From NCBI RefSeq assembly GCF_032884065.1, contig NC_088880.1, positions 24,552,715-24,616,714 on the forward strand: DNA of 64,000 nt, written 5' to 3'. Under the pieces are notes generated by a model. That model was given only the letters and a program-made list of their open reading frames with translations, searched no databases and was not told where the DNA came from. The position numbers were made by a program, and so were the translations under genes. Positions 45,435-60,309 of this stretch are shown here, in pieces (within the stretch, counting starts at the first letter, position 1; each line of letters opens with the position of its first letter). Origin of the DNA: Artemia franciscana. Taxonomy: Eukaryota; Arthropoda; Branchiopoda; Anostraca; Artemiidae.

Positions 45435-46417
45435 TCAATCCCGACACGATTTTTTTCTGGCGGAACAGACATACGACAGAATCGGATGGAGGTTCCCAAA
45501 TAAACGCAGACTTTTGCGTCGCTGTGACAAACTCTAGAAGAATTCAAATCAGGTTCTCAAACTGAAGCAATGAGAGTGTTAAGCCAAATTCAGAAAAAGG
45601 CTATTGTACTTTATCTGCTGAGTAAGCGAAGAAAGCAGGCAAGTTGTTTCTTTTAGATTTACGTAGGATATATGAGCTAAAATTGTGTCACCAGTTTTTT
45701 AAAATTCATAATAAAAATCTGCGTTGTTCTTTGAAGTTTAGTCCAAAATTTTTTACAGCTATCTATTTTCTTTCTTTTTATGGCCTTAAATTGAAAAACA
45801 GTTAAAAAGGAACGCCTTATCAGGTTTATTTGTTAGCACAGAATATTTAAATAGGATGTTTAACACTTGGGGCTATAATATCCTTGCCACCTAGCGTTTC
45901 CACTTTGACGAATTTTTCCGTCAAAAACGAATTTTTTGGGTCTTCGACGGATGAGAATTAGATCTGCAGGATTTTCAGATTTTTGACGGATTTTCTAAGA
46001 TTTTACGTAAGAATTGAACTTTTTTGTTTTTGTTCTCAAATCACACTGGTCTTTTTAAGTATTAATCTTTACTGTTGTTTCTTTGTTGTTTTCCGTTCCG
46101 ACTATTTTTCAACCATAGTTGATTCCCGGACTAATTAGCTCACCTACTCCAGTCCAGAAACCGGTTTGGGGTTAACACGATCAAGTCGTATCTACTCTTT
46201 AAGCAACCGTGAGCTATGCAGTGAGTCATCAGGTCAAGTTGATTCCTGCGATTTATTTATACAGGGAGTTGGCTTCTGAGAATCGAGTTGGAATTTGAAA
46301 GCTATGTTCTGGAGTTATTCAATGATTTTAACAAAATCTTCTAGAGCGAGAAGCTCTTTTGGATTGTTTTGAATTTATTAAAAAAAATTTTAGTTTTGAC
46401 AAGATTTTTGAAAAAAC
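45435..46417. other. Non-coding DNA, nothing recognised
   Basis: No domain is seen. A GACGGA/TCCGTC-rich patch occurs near 45,918-46,000. Confidence 0.45.
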
Positions 46418-47312
46418 CATGGGACTGGGGGGAGTAAACAGAGGGATGGGAGGGACAGTTGCCCTACCTTGTCCCATAGAAAATTACAACCTTGTAGTTA
46501 TTCCATTCAAAAAAAAACTGAATTTGGCCTCGCAGGGCCAGTTGTGACCACCTTATCAATGTATAGACTTTAGCCAAAAATCGTCCGCACTGGGACACTC
46601 ATCCTTTAAATGTCTCATCCAGATAAATGTCCTTTTTCTCTTTATTATGAATATTCTTCTGGTGCTCTTTCAGTGAATCGATTTTTCAAGCTTAAATTTG
46701 ACAAAATTATATTGGCCTATTGCATTAGTGTTTCTCTATGAGTGACTTAATCGTTAATCCAGCTGACTTAATCCTTTGTTGTTTCTTTTACTTTCTTTCT
46801 ATAGTCAATTGGAGTTACAAACGCTGTTTGCCAAAGCTTTGAAACGCTTATTAATCAGCACTGGTCCTTGAAAAGAGGTGACTTTACCTCATTTTCATAG
46901 TGGTATTTCGAGTTCAGTTCATATTAAGCATTTAGTGACATTCTGTTTAAGTTTTGACCTGTGCTGCAGTCTAATGAATAATTTTTTCGCGTAACTATGG
47001 GGAATTCACTATCTTACATCGGCAAATATTTGGGGACAGTACCCGTATCATACTTATTTGCTACAATATGAACACAGCCCTAGAATATCAATTAGATTCA
47101 GAGGTTATGCAAGATTAATTGGTATTTAATAGTCAGTTACAGTTAGTATAATGTATCTGCAATTTTAAAAATAAACACAAAAAATGCTGAACAAAATGGG
47201 TGGTCAAAAGAGCTTTGCATAACCAAGCTGTAACCATATTTAAATAATAAAGCCCAATCTGGCTGTTAAAGTAAATTTATCAATACTTGTAAATTGGTTG
47301 GAAGTTTCCCGC
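46418..47312 (+). repeat. Family C copy 1
   Basis: About 0.9 kb that aligns with 52,990-54,118 at high identity (CATGGG..TGGGGGGAGTAAACAG ... AAATTGGTTGGAAGTTTCCC). It lacks a segment of about 220 bases found in copy 2 between CTGGCT and GTTAAAGTAAATTTA. Its right end is interrupted, in a T-run, by family E element 4. No conserved frame. Confidence 0.85.
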
Positions 47313-47318
47313 TTTTTT

Positions 47319-48710
47319 ATGTCACTTGGTATTAACCAAGTGACATGTAGCGATCGCAAATTCTGTTGGTCTGTCTGTCCAACAGAATTTGCTGTCGGAC
47401 AAACAGACCAACAGTCCCGGTTTCGCTACTTCAGGAACTTCCAGGCCAGCTAGGACGATGAAACTTGGCAGGTATATCAGGGACCGGACCAGATTAAATT
47501 AGAAATAGTTGTTTTCCCGATTTGACCATATAGCAGGGGGGAGTGGGGGCCGGTTAATTCGGAAAAAATAGAAAAATGAAGTATTTTTAACTTACGAACG
47601 GGATATGAAATCGTGATGAAATTTGGAGTTTAGAAGGGTATCGTGTCTCAGAGCTTTTATTTTGAATCCCGACTCTGGGTGGAGTTGGAGGGGGAACCTA
47701 AAATCTTGGAAAACGCTTAGAGTGGAGGGATCGGGATGAAACTTGGAGGAAAAAACAACCAGAAGTCCTAGATACGTTATTGACATAACTGGAATGGATA
47801 TGTTCCCTTTTGGGGAGTTGGGGGGGGGGGGGTATTCTGAAAAATTAGAAAAAAATAGGTATTTTTAACCTACGAAGGAGTGATCGGATCTTAAATGAAA
47901 TTTGAATTTTGGAAGAATATCGTGTCTCAGAGCTCTTATTTTAAGTCCCGACCGGATCCGATGACATTGGGGGAATTGAGGGGTGGGGAAGTAAAATCTT
48001 GGAAAATGCTCAGAGTGGAGGGATCGGGATGAAACTTGGTGGGGAAAATAAGCACAAGTCGTAGATACGTGATTGACATAACCGGAACGGATCCGCTCTC
48101 TTTGGGGGAGTTGGAGGGGGGGGGGGGGTTAATTCTGAACAAATTGGAAAAATGAGGTATTTTTAACTTACGAAGGAGTGATCGGATCTTAATGAAATTT
48201 GGAGTTTGGAAGGATATCGTGTCTCAGAGCTCTTATTTTAAATCCCGACTTGATCCGGTGACATTGGGGGGAACCTAAAATCTTGAAAAACGCTTAGAGT
48301 GGAGGGATCGGGATGAAACTTGGTGGGAAAAATAAGAACACGTCCTAGATACGTGATTGACATAACCAGGACGGATGTGCTCTCTTTGGGGGAGTATGGG
48401 GGGAGGGTTAATTCTGAAAAATTAGAAAAATGAGATATTTTTATATTACGAAGGAGTGACTAGATCTTAATAAAATTTAATGTTCGGAAGGACATCATAT
48501 CTCAGAGCTCTTCTTTTAAATCCCGACTTGATCCGTTGACATTGGGGGGAACCTAAAATCTTGGAAAATGCTTAGAGTGGAGGGATCGGGATGAAACTTG
48601 GTGGGAAAAACCCGAAGGAGTTACGAAGGAGTGACTAGATCTTAATAAAATTTAATGTTCGGAAGGATATCATATCTCAGAGCTCTTATATTAAATCTCG
48701 ACCTTATCCA
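47319..48710 (+). repeat. Family E element 4, right end missing
   Basis: The left end has the cleanest palindromic head of the family: ATGTCACTTGGT (47,319-47,330), ATTA, ACCAAGTGACAT (47,335-47,346), a perfect 12-bp stem. A second inverted pair around AACAGAATTTGC/GCAAATTCTGTT lies near 47,356-47,393. Units recur near 47,578, 47,857, 48,155 and 48,432, with a shortened one near 48,610. The array stops against a LINE fragment near 48,720 without the CAAGTGCCAT end. Confidence 0.75.
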
Positions 48711-48750
48711 GTGAAGGTGAAGTTTGGGGGGGCGGAACCTACAATTTTTC

Positions 48751-49085
48751 GCCGCTGTTTCTCCATTATCCAGTGTGTCGTGAATAAATTGAGAAATGAC
48801 CAAGATGGTGTGTTCGGTAGAGTGATCTTTACGAAAGTCGAATTGCGAAGAAGTGAAGAATCCGGTGCTCATCAAGAACTTTACAAGTCTGTTGTAAATG
48901 CATCTTCCCAGTAATTTTGAAAATACTAAAGAATAGATATCGTGAAGAGAGATGATTCGTGGAGTTTTGAGGCTCTGAGGAAATGTCCCCTCCTTGAAAC
49001 TGAGATTAATGATATGCGTTAGGACTTCAGCTATTGTAGGGATTATTTGTTTAAGTAGGGTAGTCGTGCACCCATCTTCGCTGTT
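48751..49085 (-). pseudogene. LINE reverse transcriptase fragment, N-terminal blocks
   Basis: One open minus-strand frame reads SEDGCTTTLLKQIIPTIAEV, LTHIINLSFKEGTFPQSLKT, PRIISLH, then SLVFSKLLGRCIYNRLVKFL, MSTGFFTSSQFDFRKDHSTE and HTILVISQFIHDTLDNGETA. These are the first conserved blocks of a LINE reverse transcriptase (P..WK.A.I.P, SKL.E..i..R, QFGFR..hST). The expected NYRPISLL block between them is missing, so an in-frame deletion has occurred. It runs into family E element 4 at its 3' side. Confidence 0.85.
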
Positions 49086-52104
<3,019 letters not shown>

Positions 52105-52238
52105 TTAGTCCATATTGTCTTTTGTTAGTTTGAATTTTGTTTTTCTTCGCTGTTTATCGTATTTGTTTTTGTTTATTTATTTATATTTATTTATAATACT
52201 CCGTACTTTGTGTTTTTTATACTTTACGGGTAATAAAG

Positions 52239-52515
<277 letters not shown>

Positions 52516-52989
52516 CTTTTCTACCTCAATTAAAAAAACAAGTACGGAAGAAAAATAATAAGAAAAAGTCCGTATAAAAATTTTCTAATTCCCCAGCAAA
52601 TCGTCAAAAGGACCTAGCTTCACTTGCTCGACTAAGATGAATCGGATTCAGCTAAAAAAAAAAAATTATTTCTAGATTTCTGATTACCTTTACTATGCTG
52701 GATCAAACTGCAAATTTTAGTTATAATCTTCAGTAGACCTCCAAATATAATATATAAGTAGGAGTTGGAGCCAATTTTCCCAAATCAAGTTAAATTGGCT
52801 CTAAAAACTAAATAATAAGCCATTTGGCTCCACAAAGGTACTATGTAGTACTATAAAGATACTTTATAGTAATATATAGGTATATAGATATATAGGTAAT
52901 ATATAGGTAAATGTATTTTAAAGAAAACTGACCCTTTTCTGTTGATGTTTCGATCATGCAAAAAAAAATGCTAAATTTCAGCTGGGGTA
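52516..52989. other. AT-rich non-coding DNA
   Basis: Contains TATAGGTA-type short repeats near 52,865-52,915. No gene. Confidence 0.5.
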
Positions 52990-54118
52990 CATGGGTTTGG
53001 GGGGAGTAAACAGAGGGATGGGAGGGACAGCTGCCCTACCCTGTCCCATAGAAAATTACAACCTTGTTGTTCAACCATTCAAAAAAAAAAAAAACAGAAT
53101 TTGGCCTAGCAGGGCTAGTTGTGACCACCTTATCAATGTATAGACTTTAGCCAAAAATCGTCCGCACTGGGACACTCATCCTTTTTATTACCAGATAAAT
53201 GTCTTTTTTCTCTTTATTATGAATACTCTTCAGGTGCTCTTTCAGTGAATCGATTTTTCAAGCTTAAATTTGACAAAAATTATATTGGCTTATTGCATTA
53301 GTGTTTCTCTATGAGTGACCATACCAGCTGACTTGATCCTTTTTTACTTATTTTACTTTCTTTCCATTGTCAATTGGAGCTACAAACGCTGATGGACAAA
53401 GGTTTGTTCTTATTAATCAGCACTGGTCCTTGAAAAGAGGTGACTTTACCTTATCTTCATTGTGCTATTTGAGTGAGTTCATTTCATATTAAGCATCTAG
53501 TGACATTGTGTGTAAGTTTTGACCTGTGTTGCAGTCTAAGGAATAATTTTTGTGTGTGTAACTATGGGGAATTCACTAACTCTAAAAATTACATCGGTAA
53601 AAATTTGGGGACAGTACCCGTATCATACTTATTTGCTACAATATTACCACAGGCCTAGAATGCCAATTAGATTCAGAGGTTATGCAAGATTAATTGCTGT
53701 TTAATAGGCAGTTTTAAAGTTAGTATAATGTATCTGCAATTTTCAAAATAAACATAAAAAAGCTAAATAAAATGGGTGGTCAAAAGAGCTTTGGATAACC
53801 AAGCTGTAACCCTATTTAAATAATAAAGCCCAACCTGGCTTTGCGGTCACACCTAGAAGGTTCCAGAGATTTCCAAATGTCAAAGAGGCTGTTTTAATAG
53901 TCTATATTCATTCTTTCAGCGTATTCTCCCCTCCCCCCCTGAAACTTTCTCCCCTGGAAAATTCCACCCCGTGGAAATTCCTCCTCTCCCAGGCCGATCC
54001 CCACCCATGCTCCTCCTGAATAATTCCAAATGCTTATTAGTAGGTAAATTGAAAACTATTTATTTCTGTTAAAGTAAATTTACCAATACTTGTAAATTGG
54101 TTGGAAGTTTCCCTCTTT
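52990..54118 (+). repeat. Family C copy 2
   Basis: Aligns with 46,418-47,312. It carries about 220 extra bases near 53,840-54,065 that include C-rich family A-like sequence (TTTCTCCCCTGGAAAATTCC). The sequence after the shared T-run (TTATTTATCTGCTTGAG) shows what an uninterrupted site looks like at the point where family E element 4 begins in copy 1. Confidence 0.85.
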
Positions 54119-55797
54119 TTTTATTTATCTGCTTGAGAATTCAAATATTCGATTGTAAGTAAAAATTTGAACAAGATATGATTGCTTAGCCGCCATTTTC
54201 TATGAAGAGTAGTTTTGTTGTATAAGTTCTTAATATTCAATTAATATTTTAATATAATTAATAATAAATCAAAATTATACTAAATTAAACTATTTAAATT
54301 ATACTAATTAAACTGCAGAAGTTAAACTAAGCTAAGTTAAACAAGCTTGAAACGCAAGTAATTAAGCAAAGCAGTTCAAAACCATAAGGGTAGAAGTAGG
54401 TTCACTAAGGTCAGTTTTGGCCCAAGATTTGTTACCTTTAAATGCTTCTTCTTCATCTGCCTCCTTGGTAATCGGGTTAATTTTAGGTATTCGTTATTCT
54501 TTTATTCTTATCATTTACTCTTTTTATTTGTCTATTCTTTATTAGACGTTAGTTATTCTTTTTTGAACTCTTCGCTTCAAGATTTTCAATTTTTTTTTTT
54601 CTGTTCTCTTTCAGGTCTATTAACTTTTATTCTGTGATTTGAGTTATAGATGGTGCTTAAACACAATCACAGGACAACAGTATAGACTACTCTGGATTCA
54701 AACTCAAATGCAATGCCCCTACAGATGCTGTATTCACAATGCTCCAGTATATTCAGAATGCTCCATTACTAAAGGAAGATACCATTTTTGTATCCAATCA
54801 TGAATAAAATTAAATCAGTTGCATTTTGGGAGTCTTTTCTTCTAAACTGGAGCCGTGTAATTGAAAAACTACAAATAAAGCCTTACCATCACATAGGGTG
54901 TGCCAATGCTACCGAAAGCATCGCCCAATTTTTCCACACGGAATGTCTACGGGTACCATCTTACATCTCAGAATTTAAGATACACCAATGTATTAACTGA
55001 GTTTGAACTTCTTTTATGATTATCTCCCTTAAAGTTTTCGCTTTCCTTAAATTTTCTGTCTCAGCCTATCTTCATCTTATTAGGTTTTGGGCAGCGTTTC
55101 ATGATTTTATTTTGGGGGGCCTCTACAATGAGACAATTGAAGTCCCTGCAGTGTATGTATTTTAAAAAAGTAGTTGGCTTGAAAGCAGTTTGGCTCTTAA
55201 AGTTGACGTGGGTTTGCCAAAGTTGTACTATTGTTGGGTAAGTCCATACTTAGTTTAGCACAGATTTGGAAGGTAATCCTTTGTTTGTTTTGTGCTTTAA
55301 TTGCTTGAATGGGAAGTTTAGTTTCGACTCTGTCAATAATGAAAAATAAGAAGCTCAATACATAAGTTTGTCATGCGTGCAGTCGTATCTATTTAGTTGC
55401 AGAGGGGTTGACAACTGTACATGAATAGCTTCAGTGTGGATGAGGCTCTAAGGGTTCAAAAGCTTTGAGGGTTGCCACCTCCTTTGCTGAGGAAAGTGTA
55501 AGATCATTGGGTCTTACGAAGTAACACACAGAAATTGTATAATTTTTATTACTAGCGGTATTTACAGATGGTGTTATTTATTTATTGATAAGTGTATCAT
55601 CTACACACGCGGTTTTTTCACTGTGGATAATCAATTTGATAGTTTTGTAAAATAAAAACTGATTATTAAAAAACTTAAAGAATTTAAGCGCTATGTAATC
55701 AAGCTACTATAGGTACCCGGATATTTTTACAGATAAAGATAAATATAAAAAAATTAAATAAAATTTGAGAGAGTATTATCATCACTTGACCGTTTTT
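54119..55797. other. Non-coding DNA, nothing recognised
   Basis: No domain or repeat terminus. The 70-codon plus-strand frame at 54,788-55,000 looks protein-like in composition but matches nothing I know. Confidence 0.45.
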
Positions 55798-56962
55798 ATG
55801 GCACTTGGTAAATACCAACTACCATATAACGATCGCAAATTCTCTTGGTCTGTCTGTCGGTCCAGGTTTTGCTAGTTTAAGCACTTCCAGATAAGATAGG
55901 ACGATGAAATTTGGCAGGCGTATCAGGGACCAGACCAAATTAAATTAGAAGTAGTCGTTTCCTCGAATCAACCATCTGGAGGGGGGAGTGGAGGAATGGT
56001 TAATTCGGAAAAATTAGAAAAAGGAGATAGTTTAACTTACGAACGGGTGATCGGATCTTAATGAAATTTGATATTTAGAAGGATATTGTTTCTCAGAGCT
56101 CTAATTTTAAATTCCGACCGGATCTGTTGACAGTGGGGGGAGTTGGAGGGGGGAACCTAAAATCTTGGAAAACTCTTAGAGTGGAGGGATCAGGATAAAA
56201 CTTGTTAGGAAGAATAAGCACATGTCCTATATACGTAATTGACATTTCTGGACTGAATCCACTCTCTTTCGGGGAGTTGGAGGGGGTGTTAATTCGGAAA
56301 AATTAAAAAATTGAGGTAATTTTAACTGAAGAACTGGTGACTGTTCGTGAGGTATTTTTAAATTTGATGTTTAGAAGGAACTCATGTCTCAGAGCTCTTA
56401 TTTTAAATATCGACCAGATCAGAGGACATTTGGGCGGGAGGAGCTGGAGGGGGAAACTGGAAATCATGGAAAACACCTAGAGTGGAGAGATCGGGATAAA
56501 ACTTGGTGGGTAGAATAAGCAAATGTCGTAGATATGTTATTGACGTAATTGGACTGGATCCACTCTCTTTGGGGGATTTAGGGGGGTCCAGTGGTTTGGC
56601 GAGTTCGGTGCTTCTGGACGTGCTGGGACGATGAAAATCGGTAGGCGTGTCAGGAAGCTGCAGAAATTGGCTTGATAAAGTCGTTTTTCCCTATTCGACC
56701 ATCTGGGGGGGGGGTTGAAAGGGAGAGGAACAATTAGAAAAAATGAAGTATTTTTAACTTACGAGTGGGTGATCTGATCTTAATGAATTTTGATATTTAG
56801 AAGGACCTCATGTCTCAGAGCACTTATTTTAAATGCGGACCGGCATTATGCCTCTGATTTTTCTTTTAAATTAATCTACTGATTTTTAGGATTTTGCTAG
56901 ACCTCACGCCATATGAGCTCTTTGCTCTTCCAACCTCGTCACAAGTGCCATATGAGCTCTTG
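55798..56962 (+). repeat. Family E element 5 (both ends present)
   Basis: The left end is TTTTTATGGCACTTGGT followed by CAAATTCTCTTGGTCTGTCTG. Unit landmarks lie near 56,027, 56,315 and 56,747. The right end has the AATCTACTGATTTTTAG block, CATATGAGCTCTT and ACAAGTGCCATATGAGCTCT at 56,941-56,960. It ends about 100 bases from the LINE 3' fragment at 57,062. Confidence 0.75.
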
Positions 56963-57061
56963 TTCCGTTCTGTTCTCTGTGAGGAAATATCAGTACGGAA
57001 ATATTATTGCATGGATAAAAAGACGGGAGGCGAGCAACTGAAAAATATTCGTGTTTCATTT

Positions 57062-57435
57062 TTTTACTATTAATGCTTATGAATAAGTGCCTAGAAAAAA
57101 ATCCCTTTGGTAATATATACCCAACGGCATCCCACTCAGTTCGCCCCGGCTTTGATGACCATTCTCTATCAACGGCTCTTTTAAAGGCAGCAGTACTGGG
57201 GTAGTGACCACTTCTTCGGTGAGTGAATTCCACAAACTCACTATTCTACTAGTGAAGAAACTATTGCGTAGTCTAGTGGCAGCTCTCTTCTGATATAGTT
57301 TCCGACTATGCCCCCTAGTTCTTGCAGACTGGTCAAGTTTAAATGGCTTATTTAAAAGAAAGTTAGAATTCAGGAGCTTACAAGTCAAAATAATATCACC
57401 CCTTGTACATCTACAGACAAGAGACGTATATTGAA
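57062..57435 (-). pseudogene. LINE ORF2 C-terminal fragment
   Basis: The minus strand reads LQYTSLVCRCTRGDIILTCK, then LNSNFLLNKPFKLD, RTRGHSRKLYQKRAATRLRN, SFFTSRIVSLWNSLTEEVVT, and after a frameshift AAFKRAVDREWSSKPGRTEW and DAVGY. This is the LRGHS.KL......R..FF..R....WN.LP..VV....FK..LD..W end block of CR1/Jockey-like elements. The frame break lies near 57,195. Confidence 0.85.
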
Positions 57436-60112
57436 GCTGCTTTGAAATTATCGGCTGTTAAACAAAGATTTAAAGATGATTGTATTGTTCTTCTGAAGAC
57501 TTTCCAGTTTTCCGTTTATTTGAGTTCTAATAGTTTATGTTATTAGCTTTTGATCGTATAACGCTTTAGTAGTTGTTAAATAAAAAGTTTTTGTGTCAAA
57601 TTCTGTTATTTTGATTTTAAAAAGTTAAAATGGGGATATAGTTCCTTTAAACTGTCAATTTAAAAGTGCAATTTTTTTTTTCCATTTTACCTCCCTTGAA
57701 AATGCCGCTCCTTTCTATTGAAATATATTTTTGAATTACTTTCGTCAAAAGTAATATATCGAAACTAATTGTTTTTATTAGCTATTTCTCGGAACTGTTT
57801 GCAAATTACTCATTCTAAATGAAGAATTGTTTAATAACGTTTCCCAAAAGACTAGCAAAAAGATCCTGTCAGGTGACAAGCATAAAAAGAAGAAAAAAAA
57901 AACATAGTGCATCCTGTTTCGTGAAGGCCGATACATAGCTTTCCCTCATCTCCCGAAAATAATCTACAAGTCCTTTTACCGATCATCCCCCCCCCCCAAA
58001 AAAAAAATATTTCCTAAGAGTCGCAACTCAGTCGGAAGAAAAAACAGGTTATATATACAAAACTACGCATAAAATTCGTTATATTTCCATGAAATCTACT
58101 GACTGTATGTAATCTATGTAATTAAATGTTCGCGCTTGCCTCTTGGCTTCATTGATAAACAACAAAAAACTCTTGCTCTCTTGTGAGCATCTGAAAACCA
58201 ACTGACTGACGCCAATTGTAAAAGTACTCCAGAAAGCTGTCATCTGTCGCACGACACCATGTGATTGTTTTGAGATCAAATGTTGGCTTGGTGTACATGC
58301 ACTTACCATTTAAGTACAGTAAACCAGTATTCTTCGGCACATTTTTAAAATTAAATCTGTTAGAATCAAGTCTGTTTTGGGGTGTTGACTGTTTTTGATT
58401 ATGAGAAGTACATCATTGATCTTCTCTGAATTTTCACGGAAATGGAAGCTCTTTTATTTGAAATATAAATTTTTGGTCCAATTTGGAATTTTATTATTAG
58501 AACCAAATTGGTATTGTAAGTTAGGTAACAGATATAAAACGTGGTGTGTGATTGCTTTTGAAATAAGATAAACTAAGTGACTGAAGCATGCATCGGATGA
58601 TATTTCTCCTGATAACAATCATTTTAAGTTTAATGGTCATCCATATTATCATCCTCGTTTTCACTTTACGTTTAGAAATGTCGGAGTTTTCTTGGAAAGT
58701 AAATAGCAAGTTTTAGAGCTCTTGTATAGGTCACGAAGATAAATAATACCCATCAAACATGAGATATTCTTAAATATGAAAAAAACGATTTGGTCAAGTT
58801 TCGCGCATCATGTACGAGCATTTCTTAAACTAAATAAAATTATGGGTTAAATCTTTCGAATAAATTTTAGGAATTTCTTCAGGAGGAACCATCGTACAAA
58901 ACTTGGAATACAAAACACGGAGAAAATCGCTAAATGATATTAGGCTGTTTCTGAACGTCTATATTAAATAAAAAGCTGAGCCAAGACATAGGCTGCTTTT
59001 ATTTTATTTTGGTTTATTATTTCAAAACAGAAACATTTCACTTGTATGCAACATTAAACACATTATATTGCATGTTCGAGATCTTGTATGTTCATTTTGG
59101 GGTGGGTACCCTATTACCATCTTTCATTTGGAGGGTTTACTTTCGTATTCCTTGAAGATGAATTTCTTCTCTAAAATTTTATAAATCTGTATTTAAGCTT
59201 TATTTGTTTTTCAATTTCTGGTCAATTAACATAAAGAGGAATCCTTGTATATAATAACTATTATAAAGTGATAAGTAACGAATAAAACCTTCACGGCACA
59301 TATGGTAAAACAACTATCGCAGGCTGGTGACAAACCTTACAGTTGGACTTCTTTCTTGAAAGTTATTCATTTGTATCAAGTGCTCCGAGTCATTTTTAGT
59401 TCTTGTTCTTCAACAATAAAATAAGGATTTTTTTTTCGCTTGAACCTTCTCTTGGGAAGTGTATTGGATCTGCTTTTCCGAACTTTCCTCGGAAAGTTCT
59501 GTCCTCGAATAGCCTATGAAGGCTATCTTCATAATGTACAGTAGTTTTTGCATTTTTTTGCCTGCTAAAATGATTCAACTAATAAGCACTCTCTCCCTCG
59601 CACAGAAATGAATTTTTGTGAGCAGTCATATTTTCAACAAATTATTTTTTTTAAGGTGAAGGAGTCAAACTTCATTATCCCGCAACCCATTGTCTGCAAA
59701 TCTCTAAAACTCCACTTTTACTATCCGCTCATAAAACATCTGGTCATAAAACTGCTATTATTATCTATTAGCCCTCTGTCACTAGCAGCAAAGCCCTCTC
59801 GAGATCATTTTTTTTCATTACTCACCATCTGTTTAAATTGAGAATTTTTGGCGATAAACAAGAGGTTCATCAGCAAAGTTTATTTAGAAAAGGTTCGCAT
59901 AGTTTTTGTCTAAATGTTTCGAGCATTTTGATCTAGTTAAATTGGCTGAGTGAATATTGCTGAGTTAAATTGGCTGAGTGATCAGTGAATTTATATAGAA
60001 AATGCTATTCTTACTAAAGAATCAGGCTATAGACAAAATTAAGTTTTCAAGCGAAAGAGATAAAACTACTCCCCAAATGCTCGATTGCTATTATCAGAGA
60101 TTGGGGCATATC
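57436..60112. other. Non-coding DNA, nothing recognised
   Basis: About 2.7 kb without any confident feature. A minus-strand frame at 58,149-58,340 has a protein-like composition and a GGTAAGTG donor-like site at its upstream side (about 58,304-58,311), so an exon cannot be excluded. Confidence 0.4.
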
Positions 60113-60116
60113 TTAA
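60113..60116. repeat. TTAA target-site duplication, left
   Basis: TTAA directly precedes the inverted end CCCTTTCA. The matching TTAA is at 63,027-63,030. piggyBac transposases insert only at TTAA and duplicate it. Confidence 0.9.
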
Positions 60117-60126
60117 CCCTTTCATG

Positions 60127-60149
60127 CCTGTGGTCACCATACGGATACC
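60127..60149 (+). promoter_or_regulatory. Subterminal motif copy 1 (diverged)
   Basis: It starts CCTGTGGTCACCATACGG. It matches the right-hand copy at 62,873-62,895 at 17 of 23 positions in the same orientation and overlaps the end of the left terminal repeat. Confidence 0.45.
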
Positions 60150-60309
60150 GCTCGCCTCCTATTTTTTTTCTCTCGACTCGACAAAGTCACAACCGTGATT
60201 TCTTTTCCACTAGATAGCGCTTGCTTGACTCTGTCGCTTTTGAATTTATTGTCCCTCAAGGCTTTACCCGAGTGGTCGAGCGAGCGTCCAAGTTTAGACA
60301 AAACATAAA

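Noticed and set aside
58149-58340. Candidate exon on the minus strand with a GGTAAGTG donor-like site
   Set aside because: No recognised domain and no matching acceptor or neighbouring exon could be identified.
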